A stretch of DNA of 64,000 bases from SZUA-430 sp034440175 (GTDB lineage: Bacteria; Pseudomonadota; Alphaproteobacteria; Micropepsales; Micropepsaceae), in the NCBI GenBank assembly GCA_034440175.1, contig JAWXBO010000003.1:5337-69336 (forward strand), written 5' to 3'. Positions 52,549 through 61,611 of the stretch are shown in pieces; position 1 is the stretch's first letter; each line of letters starts with the position of its first letter. A program made the translations under genes and the position numbers. Below the pieces are notes generated by a model. The model was not told the origin of the DNA. It made no database searches and saw nothing but the letters and a program-made list of their open reading frames with translations.

Positions 52549-53811
52549 TTAAATACACACGCTCGCCAGCGGCGGCATGCCGTTGAAGGCTATGCTGGAA
52601 TAGGTGGTGGTGTAGGCGCCGGTTGACAGGATCAGGACTTTGTCGCCCGCCTTCAATGCGGTGGGCAGGCGGTAGTCTGACTTCTCGTAGAGAATATCGG
52701 CGCTGTCGCAGGTGGGGCCGGCCAGGATCACCGGTGTGGTTGGGCCGCCGTCGAAAGCGGTCGTGATGCGATACTTGATTGCTTCATCCATGGTTTCGGC
52801 GAGGCCGTGGAATTTGCCGACGTCGAGATAGACCCAACGCCGCTCGTCTGTGCCGCCTTTATGAGAGACCAGCACGACTTCGCTTTGGATGACGCCGGCG
52901 TCGCCTACTATGTAGCGGCCGGGTTCGACGATGAGTTCGGGTTGTTGGCCTGGAAAATGTTGCGCCAGCGAGGCGCGAATGGCAGTGGCATAGGCCTCGA
53001 TTGTGGGGACATCACGGTTGTAGCGTGTGGGAAAGCCGCCGCCGATATTGATCATGCGCAAGTGCACGCCGCGGGCCGCCACATCGGCGAAGAGGGCGCT
53101 GGCTTGCGTGATGGCTTTGTCGAACTGGCGCAGGTCGGTCTGTTGCGAGCCAACGTGGAATGAAATGCCGTAAGCGTCGAGGCCAAGTTCGTTGGCGCGG
53201 GCGAGCAGGTCGGCTGCCATGGCGACTTCGCAACCGAACTTACGCGAAAGCGGCCACTCGGCGCCTTCGCAATCGACGAGGATGCGGCAGAAGACTTTTG
53301 CGCCGGGCGCGCTTTCGGCGAGTTTCTCCAGCTCGGCCTCACTGTCGAAAGCAAACAAGCGCACGCCGCGTGAGAACGCTGCGGCAATGTCGTGCTGTTT
53401 CTTGATGGTGTTGCCGAAGGAGAGGCGATGCGGCTCTATGCCTTGTGCGAGGCACAGATCGATTTCACCCATGCTGGCGGTGTCGAAGTGGGAGCCCAGG
53501 CTTGCGAGGCGCGCGATGATTTCGCAGGCCGGGTTGGCTTTGACGGCGTAGTAGACGCTGGCTTCTGGCAGGGCGCGGATGAGGTCAAGGTAATTGTATT
53601 CGACCAGCTCGACGTCGATGATCAGGCAGGGTGAGGGCAGCGTTGCCGTTTGCAGATACTGTGCGATGCGGGGCGGCAGACCGCCGCGTTCGGCCGGCAA
53701 TTCGCCTGCGCGGGCGATGGCACGCAATGTCTGGAGCGCGTTGGGCGCTTTGTTGATGGCAGAGTCGGATTGGCGCTTGGAGGCGCTTGCGCCCCGCTTC
53801 ATGGTCAGCAT
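52549..53811 (-). CDS. Ornithine/lysine decarboxylase (type III PLP)
   Basis: This 420-residue enzyme has the alanine-racemase fold. The PLP Lys is in YYAVKANPA (about residue 88), the phosphate-binding segment is in NIGGGFPTRY, and the C-terminal GPTCDSADILYEK carries the substrate-site Cys and Asp. It makes putrescine from ornithine, or cadaverine from lysine. I take the ATG at 53811, 9 nt after AAAGGG; GTG at 53820 and ATG at 53802 are alternatives. The long leader upstream suggests polyamine regulation. With aguAB it gives two putrescine routes. Confidence 0.9.
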   Translation of the reverse strand: MLTMKRGASASKRQSDSAINKAPNALQTLRAIARAGELPAERGGLPPRIAQYLQTATLPSPCLIIDVELVEYNYLDLIRALPEASVYYAVKANPACEIIARLASLGSHFDTASMGEIDLCLAQGIEPHRLSFGNTIKKQHDIAAAFSRGVRLFAFDSEAELEKLAESAPGAKVFCRILVDCEGAEWPLSRKFGCEVAMAADLLARANELGLDAYGISFHVGSQQTDLRQFDKAITQASALFADVAARGVHLRMINIGGGFPTRYNRDVPTIEAYATAIRASLAQHFPGQQPELIVEPGRYIVGDAGVIQSEVVLVSHKGGTDERRWVYLDVGKFHGLAETMDEAIKYRITTAFDGGPTTPVILAGPTCDSADILYEKSDYRLPTALKAGDKVLILSTGAYTTTYSSIAFNGMPPLASVCI

Positions 53812-53922
53812 CGTCAACACCCTTTAAGACCCGGCATTCAGCCGGCGTGATCGAAAAGGACGCTTCCGTCGTTGCTAGTACCACGAGGGGCCAGGGGCAC
53901 GTGCGTTTCGCGTCTTAAGAGA
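53812..53922 (-). promoter_or_regulatory. Structured 5' leader of the decarboxylase gene (speF-like candidate)
   Basis: About 110 nt lie between the predicted transcription start (near 53922) and the start codon. Features are a self-complementary GTCTTAAGAC (near 53912-53921), a GTGCCCCTGGCCCCTCGTGG stretch, and a CCGGC-N5-GCCGG hairpin (53832-53846) just before the ribosome binding site. A speF leader RNA is known in front of alphaproteobacterial ornithine decarboxylase genes. The match here is by position and general form only. Confidence 0.45.
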
Positions 53923-53928
53923 CGGTAG

Positions 53929-53957
53929 CAAATAATGGTTGCTGAACCGTAGTGCAA
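53929..53957 (-). promoter_or_regulatory. Sigma70-type promoter of the decarboxylase gene
   Basis: On the minus strand TTGCAC (53957-53952) is followed after 17 nt by TATTTG (53934-53929), placing the transcript start near 53922, at the beginning of the structured leader. Confidence 0.5.
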
Positions 53958-54079
53958 GGGTTTGTTTACGAACCTTAATGAATTGGTCACAAACTATTTA
54001 ATCCACGCGGAGGTCGCGGAGGGGTGCGCTCCGTTGAGTATGAAATCGACTCCGCGTCTCCGCGTGCTAATTTTTACTG

Positions 54080-56209
54080 TTAGCGGCGGCGGTTGCTGCG
54101 TTTGAAGGGCTTCTTCGGCGTTTCGGTTCGTGCCGGGGTTCCGGCTTTTCCGCCTTCGAGCAAATGGAAGCGCAGGCCGCCGGTTAGTGGGGTTGCTTCC
54201 TCGAGGCGCACGCGCACCGTGTCACCGAGACGGAAGGTGATGCCGGTTTTCTCGCCCACCAGTGCATGGCTGCGTTCGTTGTGGTTGAAGAACTCGCGGC
54301 CGAGCGAGCGCACCGGGATGAGACCGTCGGCACCGGTTTCGGCGAGGCGGACGAACAGGCCAAAGCGGGTGACGCCGGAGATTCTGGCCTGGAACTCGGC
54401 GCCGACACGGTCTGACATGAAGGCCGCGATATAGCGGTCGGTGGAGTCGCGTTCGGCGGCCATGGCGCGGCGTTCGAAGCCCGAGATGTCTTGCGCAATC
54501 CGGGTCAGGTGCCCGATTTCGCCGTCGGTCAGGCCATCGGGTCCCAATTTGTAGGCGCGGATCAAGGCGCGGTGGACGATGAGATCGGCGTAGCGGCGGA
54601 TGGGTGAGGTGAAATGCGCATAGCGGTGCAACGCCAGGCCAAAGTGGCCGATGTTGTCAGGGTTATACTCGGCTTGGCTCTGCGAGCGCAGCATGACGAT
54701 GTTGATGAGTTCGGTGTTGGCGGTGTTCTTCGCTGCTTGCAGGATCTGGTTGAGCATCGCGGTTGTGACGGTCTGGCCCTTGGGAACGGTGATGTTCATC
54801 GTGCCCAGAAAATCGCTGAGGGCGTGGAGTTTCTCGGTCGACGGCGGGGCGTGAATGCGGAAGACAAGGGGTACGCGTTTTGCCTCGAGCGCTTCGGCGG
54901 CTGCCACGTTGGCCTGGATCATGAACTCTTCGATGAGCTTGTGGGCGTCGTAGCGTTCGCGTGTGTTGATCGATTTGACGCGGCCATCGGGGCCCAATTC
55001 TATTTTCTGTTCGGGCAGGTCGAGATCGAGCGGGCTGCGTTTAGTGCGGGCTTTGATGAGGGCGCGGTAGCAGGCTTCGAGTGGCTTCAAAATCGGCTGC
55101 AGCAGCGGAGCGGTTTTATCGTTGGGATTGCCGTCGAGTGCTTCCTGGACTTCGTTGTAGCTCAGCCGCGCCGCAGAGCGCATGAGGGCGCGCTCGAAGC
55201 GATGGCTCTTGAGTTTGCCGTTGGCGTCGAATTTCAGATGACAGGCGAGAATGGCGCGATCCTGCTTTTCCATTAGCGAGCAGAGATCAGCCGACAGTGA
55301 TTCAGGCAGCATCGGCACCACGCGGTCGGGGAAGTAGCAGGAATTGCCACGCGTGATGGCCTCGCGATCAATGGCGCTGCCGGAGCGCACATACCAGGCG
55401 ACATCGGCGATGGCAACGATGGCCTTGAAGCCGCCTTTGTTGTGCGGGTCGTCGTCAGGGGCGGCCCATACCGCGTCGTCGTGGTCGCGTGCGTCGGGGG
55501 GATCTATGGTGATAAGCGGTGTGTTGCGAAGGTCGGTGCGCCCTTCGAGCGTCGCTGGCTTTGCCTGCTCTACTTCATCGATGACGCTTTGGGGAAACTG
55601 ATCGGGGATGGCGTGGGTGTGAATGGCGATCAGGCTGATCGATTTGGGTTCGGATGATTTTCCCAGACGCTCGCGTACGCGGGCGCGTGGCAGGCCCATC
55701 TGGCGCTCGGTCATGGGTTCGACGACAACGAGCTCGCCGTCGACTGCGCCGCCCATGTCGGCTTCAGCGACGATGAAGTCGTGACGGGCTTTTTTGTCGA
55801 CGGGCTCAACACGGCCGTGGCGGCCAAGTTTGCGGAAGACGCCGACGGCTCTGGTTGGACTGGCGCCCAGACGTTTGATGATTTTCGCTTCGTAGATCTG
55901 GCCGTTATGGCTCAGGCGGGCGAGGAAGCGTTCGCCGATGCCCAGAGCGGGCGTTGTGGTGTCCGCGCCCGGGGCCAAGATGATGCGCGGCGGTTTGGCA
56001 TCACCGTCCCAATTGGCGGGGCGGCAAATCAGTTCGCCGTCGGTGTCGAGTTCGATGACTTCGACGACAGTGACTTCTGGCAAATCGCTCTGCCGGGAGC
56101 GCTTGCGGACATGGTGGCGGTTGAAGGTGGCAGGTTGTTTTGCGATCTTATCGCGCGTGAGGCCTTCGCGTTTCTTCGGACCTTTGGGATCGCGCTTCTT
56201 TTTGTTCAC
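54080..56209 (-). CDS. rnr: Ribonuclease R
   Basis: This 709-residue 3'-5' exoribonuclease has cold-shock-like domains, the RNB catalytic Asp cluster in ITIDPPDARDHDDAVWA (about residues 231-247), and a C-terminal S1 domain (GAEFQARISGVTRFGLFVRL). A Lys/Arg-rich tail follows. It degrades structured RNA. The stop of topA overlaps its start (ATGA), so both are co-transcribed. Confidence 0.94.
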   Translation of the reverse strand: MNKKKRDPKGPKKREGLTRDKIAKQPATFNRHHVRKRSRQSDLPEVTVVEVIELDTDGELICRPANWDGDAKPPRIILAPGADTTTPALGIGERFLARLSHNGQIYEAKIIKRLGASPTRAVGVFRKLGRHGRVEPVDKKARHDFIVAEADMGGAVDGELVVVEPMTERQMGLPRARVRERLGKSSEPKSISLIAIHTHAIPDQFPQSVIDEVEQAKPATLEGRTDLRNTPLITIDPPDARDHDDAVWAAPDDDPHNKGGFKAIVAIADVAWYVRSGSAIDREAITRGNSCYFPDRVVPMLPESLSADLCSLMEKQDRAILACHLKFDANGKLKSHRFERALMRSAARLSYNEVQEALDGNPNDKTAPLLQPILKPLEACYRALIKARTKRSPLDLDLPEQKIELGPDGRVKSINTRERYDAHKLIEEFMIQANVAAAEALEAKRVPLVFRIHAPPSTEKLHALSDFLGTMNITVPKGQTVTTAMLNQILQAAKNTANTELINIVMLRSQSQAEYNPDNIGHFGLALHRYAHFTSPIRRYADLIVHRALIRAYKLGPDGLTDGEIGHLTRIAQDISGFERRAMAAERDSTDRYIAAFMSDRVGAEFQARISGVTRFGLFVRLAETGADGLIPVRSLGREFFNHNERSHALVGEKTGITFRLGDTVRVRLEEATPLTGGLRFHLLEGGKAGTPARTETPKKPFKRSNRRR

Positions 56210-58896
56210 GTCGTTTCAAGTACTTTCTTTTTGAGCGCAGGCTTTTTGGCCGACGCGGCTGGTTTGGTTTTGGCTTTAGTTTCGGCCTTTGCGGGCTTGG
56301 CTGTTGCCTTGTCGGTTTTCTTTTCCGGCTTTGCCTTGGCTGGCTTCTTCTTTTTCTTTTTGCCACCGCCACTGGCCGCGCGTTCTCTGAGCAACTCGAC
56401 GGCGGCTTCCATCGTGTAGGTCTGCGGGTCGGCGCCTTTGGGCAGCGTGGCGTTGGTTTCGCCGTCGGTGACGTATTCGCCGTAACGCCCGCTCATGATT
56501 TTGACGTTGGCTTTGGATTCAGGGTGGGGCCCCAGTTCCTTCAGAGCTTTGGCTTCGTTAAAGCGGCGGCGTGGATTGGCTTTCTTTTCGGCGAGTACGG
56601 TGACGGCGCGATTGATGCCGATGGTGAAAACTTCGTCGTCGCTCTCAAGGTTGGCGTAGGCGCCATCGTGCAAAATATAGGGTCCGAAGCGGCCGAAATT
56701 GGCGACGATCGGATTTCCTGATTCAGGGTGGAGCCCTACTTCGCGCGGGAGCGACAAAAGCTTCAACGCGGTTTCGAGATCGAGGTTGGTGCGGTCAACG
56801 CCTTTGGGAATGCTGGAGCGCTTGGGGTTGATTTTTTCTTCCTTCGAGCCTTCGCCGAGTTGGAGATAGGGACCGAAGCGGCCGACGCGCATGGTGACGC
56901 TGAGACCGGAATCGGGATCGACCCCCAAGGTGCGGGTTTCGGCGGCGCCGTCACCGCCGGAGGCTGCGAGCTGGCGGGTGTAACTGCATTTTTCGCCGGT
57001 CTCGACTTTATAGTTCGAGCAGCCGATGAAGGCGCCGAACTTGCCCAGGCGCAGACCGAGTTCGCCGGAGGCGCACATCTTGCACTTACGCGGATCGCTG
57101 CCGTCAGTGGTGGCCGGAAAAATGTGCGAGCCCAGCACTTCGTTAAGTGTGTCCAGGACCTGGGTGATGCGCAGTTCGGCGGTGCCCTTGATGGCGGCGT
57201 CAAAGCCGGTCCAGAAATCGCGCAGCAGAACCTTGTATTTCAGTTTGCCTTCAGAGACTTGGTCGAGCTGATCTTCGAGGTCGGCGGTAAAGGCGTATTG
57301 CACATAGTGTTCAAAGAAATTGGTGAGGAAGGCGGTGACAAGCAGGCCGCGGTCTTCCGAGACGAAGCGCGATTTCTCCATGCGAACGTATTTGCGGTCT
57401 CGCAGGACCTGCAACGTCGAGGCGTAGGTCGAAGGGCGGCCGATGCCGAGCTCTTCCATTTTCTTGACCAGAGACGCTTCAGAAAAACGCGGCGGCGGTT
57501 CAGTGAAATGCTGTTCCGGTTTGACTTCTTTGACACCCAAGGCATCGCCCTGGGATACTTTCGGCAGGCGGTCGCCGTCTTCGTCGTCCGCGCTGTCGTC
57601 ACGGCCCTCCTGATACAGGACAAGAAAGCCATCGAAGATCTGCACCGAGCCATTGGCGCGCAAGCCTGTGCGTCCGTCCGGAGTTTCGATGTCGACGGTG
57701 GTGCGTTCGAATTCGGCTGATTCCATCTGGCTTGCGACCATGCGCTTCCAGGCGAGGTCGTAGAGCCTCAGCATGTCGGGCTCAAGCGACTTCAGAGATT
57801 CCGGCGTGCGATCGACGTCGGCGGGACGAATGGCTTCGTGCGCTTCCTGGGCGTTGCGGGTTTTTGACTTGTAGACGCGCGGGCTTGCTGGCAAATGTTT
57901 GGCGCTGAAATTTTTGGCAATCAGTTTGCGCGTTTGGGCGAGCGCTTCGGGTGCCACATCGACGCCATCGGTACGCATATAGGTGATGAGGCCGACGGTT
58001 TCGCCGCCGATGTCGACACCTTCATAGAGACGCTGGGCGACACGCATGGTGTGGCTGGCGGAAAAGCCGAGCTTGCGCGAGGCTTCTTGTTGCAGTGTCG
58101 AGGTTGTGAATGGGGGGTAGGGATTACGGCGCGCCGGTTTGGTTTCGACACTGACGACCGAGAATTTACCCTGCTCGATGATCGTGCGAGCGGCGAATGC
58201 CGAGGCTTCGTTGGGCAGAGAGAATTTTTCGATCTTCTCGCCGTTGAGTTTGATCAGCCTTGCAGTCAGCTGGTCGCTCTTAGGCGTGTTGAGAAGTGTG
58301 TCGACGGTCCAGTATTCTTCGGCGCGGAATTTCTCGATGTCGAGTTCGCGCTCGCAAATCAGGCGCAAGGCCACCGACTGAACGCGCCCGGCCGACTTTG
58401 AGCCCGGAAGTTTGCGCCACAGGACGGGCGAGAGATTGTAGCCCACGAGATAATCAAGGGCACGGCGAGCCAAATAAGCATCGACCAGTTCGTTGTCGAC
58501 CTGCCGCGGATTGGCCATGCCTTCGAGCACGGCGTTCTTGGTGATCGCATTAAAGACGACGCGTTCGACGGCGACGTCTTTGAGGAGTTTCTTTTGTTTG
58601 AGCACTTCGAGCAGGTGCCAGGATATGGCTTCGCCTTCGCGGTCAGGGTCGGTGGCGAGGATCAGCTTTTTCGCGCCTTTCATGGCGGCGGTAATTTCGT
58701 TCAGGTGCTTGGCGGCGCGTTCGGCGATCTCCCACGACATAGCGAAATCTTCGTCAGGCTTGACCGAGCCGTCCTCTTCCGCGAGGTCGCGGACATGGCC
58801 GTAAGAGGCGAGCACTTTGAAGTCCGTGCCGAGGTATTTGTTGATCGTTTTTGCCTTGGCTGGCGACTCAACGATCACGACATTGCTTGCGGCCAC
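56206..58896 (-). CDS. topA: DNA topoisomerase I
   Basis: This 896-residue type IA topoisomerase has a TOPRIM start (NVVIVESPAKAKTINKYLG) and DPDREGEAISWHL (about residues 84-96). The catalytic Tyr is in GLITYMRTDGVD (about residue 312). C-terminal zinc-ribbon-like repeats include one Cys set (CKMCASGELGLRLGKFGAFIGC), and the tail is a long Lys/Ala-rich segment common in alphaproteobacteria. It relaxes negative supercoils. Confidence 0.95.
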   Translation of the reverse strand: MAASNVVIVESPAKAKTINKYLGTDFKVLASYGHVRDLAEEDGSVKPDEDFAMSWEIAERAAKHLNEITAAMKGAKKLILATDPDREGEAISWHLLEVLKQKKLLKDVAVERVVFNAITKNAVLEGMANPRQVDNELVDAYLARRALDYLVGYNLSPVLWRKLPGSKSAGRVQSVALRLICERELDIEKFRAEEYWTVDTLLNTPKSDQLTARLIKLNGEKIEKFSLPNEASAFAARTIIEQGKFSVVSVETKPARRNPYPPFTTSTLQQEASRKLGFSASHTMRVAQRLYEGVDIGGETVGLITYMRTDGVDVAPEALAQTRKLIAKNFSAKHLPASPRVYKSKTRNAQEAHEAIRPADVDRTPESLKSLEPDMLRLYDLAWKRMVASQMESAEFERTTVDIETPDGRTGLRANGSVQIFDGFLVLYQEGRDDSADDEDGDRLPKVSQGDALGVKEVKPEQHFTEPPPRFSEASLVKKMEELGIGRPSTYASTLQVLRDRKYVRMEKSRFVSEDRGLLVTAFLTNFFEHYVQYAFTADLEDQLDQVSEGKLKYKVLLRDFWTGFDAAIKGTAELRITQVLDTLNEVLGSHIFPATTDGSDPRKCKMCASGELGLRLGKFGAFIGCSNYKVETGEKCSYTRQLAASGGDGAAETRTLGVDPDSGLSVTMRVGRFGPYLQLGEGSKEEKINPKRSSIPKGVDRTNLDLETALKLLSLPREVGLHPESGNPIVANFGRFGPYILHDGAYANLESDDEVFTIGINRAVTVLAEKKANPRRRFNEAKALKELGPHPESKANVKIMSGRYGEYVTDGETNATLPKGADPQTYTMEAAVELLRERAASGGGKKKKKKPAKAKPEKKTDKATAKPAKAETKAKTKPAASAKKPALKKKVLETT

Positions 58897-59033
58897 TCGG
58901 TTGTTGTTCCTTTTGGGTGGACCCTGTTTTAGGGCGCGGACAGTGGTCTAATTTTTGTTGCCAAGTCAACCAGCGGGTGCGTCATCGCGGGCCAGCGTGT
59001 CTAAAAATGCTTTAGATTCAATAAATTAGTTGG

Positions 59034-60143
59034 TTACCCGGCGGCTGCCAGGGAGACTTTCTGGCCAGCGTGTCGGGTTAACAGACCGGCGAATTCCAGG
59101 TCCAGAAGGGCCGTTGCAACCGCTGCGGGTGTAACGCCGAGGAGACGGACCAGCTCGTCCGACTCGATGGGTGCGGCCCCTAAATGACGTAGAATTTCGG
59201 CCTCTAGCCTGTCGTCACCGGGGAGGGGTTGGGCGGTGTAGCTCTCAGGGGATTTGGGCGCGGGCTGTTGCCATTCGGCGGGGCGCAGGGTCGCGAATAT
59301 ATCTTCGGCGCTTTCGGTGAGGATGGCGCCCTGGCGCAGCAGACTGTTGGTGCCCCTGGCGCGCGGATCGAGCGGGGAACCCGGAACGGCGAAGACCTCG
59401 CGGCCCTGTTCGCCCGCCAGCCTTGCGGTGATGAGAGAGCCGGAGTTGAGGGTCGCCTCAACCACAAGCACACCGCGCGCAAGGCCTGAGATGATGCGGT
59501 TGCGGCGCGGGAAGTGTTGAGCAGTCGGCTGAAAGGCGAAGGGCATTTCGGCAATGATCGCGCCCTTGGCTGCGATCTCGTCGAAGAGCCTGGCGTTCTC
59601 AGGCGGGTAGATGACGTTGATCCCCCCGGCCATTACGGCCACGGTTCCGGTTTCGAGGCTGCCTTTGTGGGCGGCGGTGTCGATGCCGCGGGCGAGGCCT
59701 GAGGTAATGACGAATCCCGCTTCACCCAGATCGCGCGCGATCCCGCGTGCAAAGCGATGGCCGAGGGCGGAGGCGTTGCGGGCGCCAACAATGGCGATGG
59801 CGTCGCGGTTGAGAATTTGCGCGTCGCCTTTCACCGTAATGAGGGGCGGTGGTTGGTCGAGCGCTGCCAGGGTTGCGGGGTAGGCGTTGTCGCCGGGGGT
59901 GAGAAGTTGGGCGCCGAAGTCCGAGAGGGCTTCGAGTTCTTTTTGTGCCTCGAGTGTGGAGATGATGGTGATCGGGCGCGCCTTGCCGGATTTTCGCGAG
60001 AGAGCGGGCAGCGCGTCGATCGCGGCGTACGCCGAGCCGAAACGCTCGATGGCGGCCCAGAACGTGACCGGGCCCACGCTGTCGCTGCGGATGAGCCGCA
60101 GACGCGCGAGGCGTTCGGGCTGTGAGATGGTGGTGTCGCTCAT
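59034..60143 (-). CDS. dprA: DNA-processing protein DprA
   Basis: The 369-residue protein has the Rossmann-like DprA core (AIVGARNASALGHRFARGIA; TSGLARGIDTAAHKGSL; VMAGGINVIYPPENARLF; PRRNRIISGLARGVLVVEA). A C-terminal winged-helix domain follows (about residues 305-365, ILRHLGAAPIESDELVRLLG). DprA loads RecA on incoming single-stranded DNA during transformation. It lies 137 nt from topA. Confidence 0.93.
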   Translation of the reverse strand: MSDTTISQPERLARLRLIRSDSVGPVTFWAAIERFGSAYAAIDALPALSRKSGKARPITIISTLEAQKELEALSDFGAQLLTPGDNAYPATLAALDQPPPLITVKGDAQILNRDAIAIVGARNASALGHRFARGIARDLGEAGFVITSGLARGIDTAAHKGSLETGTVAVMAGGINVIYPPENARLFDEIAAKGAIIAEMPFAFQPTAQHFPRRNRIISGLARGVLVVEATLNSGSLITARLAGEQGREVFAVPGSPLDPRARGTNSLLRQGAILTESAEDIFATLRPAEWQQPAPKSPESYTAQPLPGDDRLEAEILRHLGAAPIESDELVRLLGVTPAAVATALLDLEFAGLLTRHAGQKVSLAAAG

Positions 60144-60228
60144 GGCGGGAGGGTTTGAGCGGAATGGGGCGGAATGATGGCGGGATGAGAGTCAATTGTC
60201 GCAAATCCCTTTGGCTTCACTACAAATT

Positions 60229-60618
60229 CTAATTCAGTTTCAACGCCAAGGGATGTACGGCCAATGCACGGTCGATTGTAAGGAGTTGCATGGATTCGAT
60301 TTTGCATTGCGCGATGAGCAGACGGTCGAATGGATCACGGGTGAGTGGTTCGGGCGCGACGGATGCCAGCGCGTGGTTGGCGTTGATGACCAATAGACCC
60401 ATGCCGATCTCTGAGATCAGTTCCGGTAAATTTTCGGGCGGCTGCGCGAGATCGAGTTTTTTCAGCCGCCACTTTATTGCGATCTCCCAGAGGCTGGCCA
60501 CGCTGACGTAGATGTCAGCCTCCGGTGACACGAGGATGCGCTTCACCTGCGTGCTAAGTGCCCGGTTTCCTTTCTCGATCGCGGCGAGGAGGATCTGTGT
60601 GTCGAGCAGAACCTTCAT
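60229..60618 (-). CDS. vapC: PIN-domain toxin (VapC type)
   Basis: The 129-residue PIN protein has acidic residues in LLDTQILLAAIE (Asp near 6), SLWEIAIKWRLKKL (Glu near 45) and RDPFDRLLIAQC (Asp near 97), then LLTIDRALA. The pattern is the subgroup with DTQILLWA-like starts. It overlaps the Phd-type antitoxin gene by 4 nt. Confidence 0.9.
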   Translation of the reverse strand: MKVLLDTQILLAAIEKGNRALSTQVKRILVSPEADIYVSVASLWEIAIKWRLKKLDLAQPPENLPELISEIGMGLLVINANHALASVAPEPLTRDPFDRLLIAQCKIESMQLLTIDRALAVHPLALKLN

Positions 60619-60881
60619 TTCCCAGGCAGCGGTCGAAGCAAGAAGTTCTCAGGTAAAGGTGCATCGAAATCGTCAGCGATGCGCAAAACGAGCTTCTTGA
60701 TCTTGTATTTGCGCTTGAACTCGCCAATCGCTTGCCAGCGTAAACCGCCTTTGGGTTTGTGCGGCACCAAGTCGAGCACCGGTGTGCCGTTGCGCGTGAC
60801 AATAATAGTCTCGCCATCCTCCACCTCGCGGGCGAGTTCGGTCAGGCGGTTTTTCGCATCGCGAATTGAAACGGTTTTCAT
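60615..60881 (-). CDS. vapB: Phd/YefM-family antitoxin
   Basis: The 88-residue protein opens MKTVSIRDAKNRLTELAREV, with GETIIVTRNGTPVLDLVPHKP, the Phd fold. The C-terminal part (LRIADDFDAPLPENF) is the usual toxin-neutralising tail of the DFDxPLP type. It is the first gene of the pair. A near-perfect palindrome lies 10 nt upstream. Confidence 0.9.
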   Translation of the reverse strand: MKTVSIRDAKNRLTELAREVEDGETIIVTRNGTPVLDLVPHKPKGGLRWQAIGEFKRKYKIKKLVLRIADDFDAPLPENFLLRPLPGK

Positions 60882-60891
60882 AACTGAATGG

Positions 60892-60907
60892 TAGCTACAT
60901 GTGGCTA
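60892..60907. promoter_or_regulatory. Palindromic operator of the second vapBC-type operon
   Basis: TAGCTACATGTGGCTA is an inverted repeat with 7 of 8 positions paired, lying 10 nt upstream of the antitoxin start. It fits an autoregulatory site. Confidence 0.55.
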
Positions 60908-60924
60908 CAAAGTCAAGCCATAGC

Positions 60925-61515
60925 TTAAGGCTGCTTCTTCTCGCCGATGCGCGGTTCCTGGCCTGTGCGCAGGCGGGCGATGTTTTCGCGGTGGGTGATG
61001 AAGATCAGGGCTGCCAGCACGGCGGCACCTGCGGCGTAAATCCATGGACCCAAGAGGAGCATATAAAACGGGGACGCGGCGGCGGCTACCAGGGCCGCGA
61101 GCGACGAGGTGCGCCAGAGGAGGGCGACAGTAATCCAGGTGGCCAAACCGATGAGGGCGACAGGCAGATTAAGTGCTGCGAGAATGCCTGCGCCCGTCGC
61201 GAGGCCCTTGCCGCCTTTGAAGTTGAGCCACACCGGGAAGATGTGACCGGCAAAGGCGCCGAGGGCTGCGGCCATTGCCGCGATGTCCCCGAAATACTTG
61301 GCGAGGAGCACCGCAATGACGCCTTTGCCGACGTCACCGATGAGGGTGAGGGCTGTGGCGAGCTTGTTGCCGGTGCGCAGGACGTTGGTGGTTCCGACAT
61401 TGCCGGAGCCGATCTGGCGAATGTCGCCGAGGTTGAACAGGCGCGCGACGAGGTAGGCGAAGGGGATGGAGCCGAGTGCGTAGCCCACAGCAAAGGCGAG
61501 GAGGGGGATTAGCAT
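60925..61515 (-). CDS. plsY: Glycerol-3-phosphate acyltransferase PlsY
   Basis: This 196-residue membrane enzyme has about five spans and the motif GSGNVGTTNVLRTGNK (about residues 37-52), with FPVWLNFKGGKGLATGAG (about 94-111). It transfers the acyl group from acyl phosphate to glycerol-3-phosphate, the first step of phospholipid synthesis. It lies between pyrC and the second toxin-antitoxin pair. Confidence 0.94.
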   Translation of the reverse strand: MLIPLLAFAVGYALGSIPFAYLVARLFNLGDIRQIGSGNVGTTNVLRTGNKLATALTLIGDVGKGVIAVLLAKYFGDIAAMAAALGAFAGHIFPVWLNFKGGKGLATGAGILAALNLPVALIGLATWITVALLWRTSSLAALVAAAASPFYMLLLGPWIYAAGAAVLAALIFITHRENIARLRTGQEPRIGEKKQP

Positions 61516-61611
61516 CCGCGTTGGCCCTCATCCGTCACGCCGCGAAGGGCGGCGCGCCATCTTCTCCCGCAAGCGGGCGAAGGGCTATGAGGTTGGTGGG
61601 GGATGGGCAAG

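Noticed and set aside
56728..57720. 330-residue plus-strand frame
   Set aside because: It is the mirror frame of topA, which has all catalytic motifs on the minus strand.
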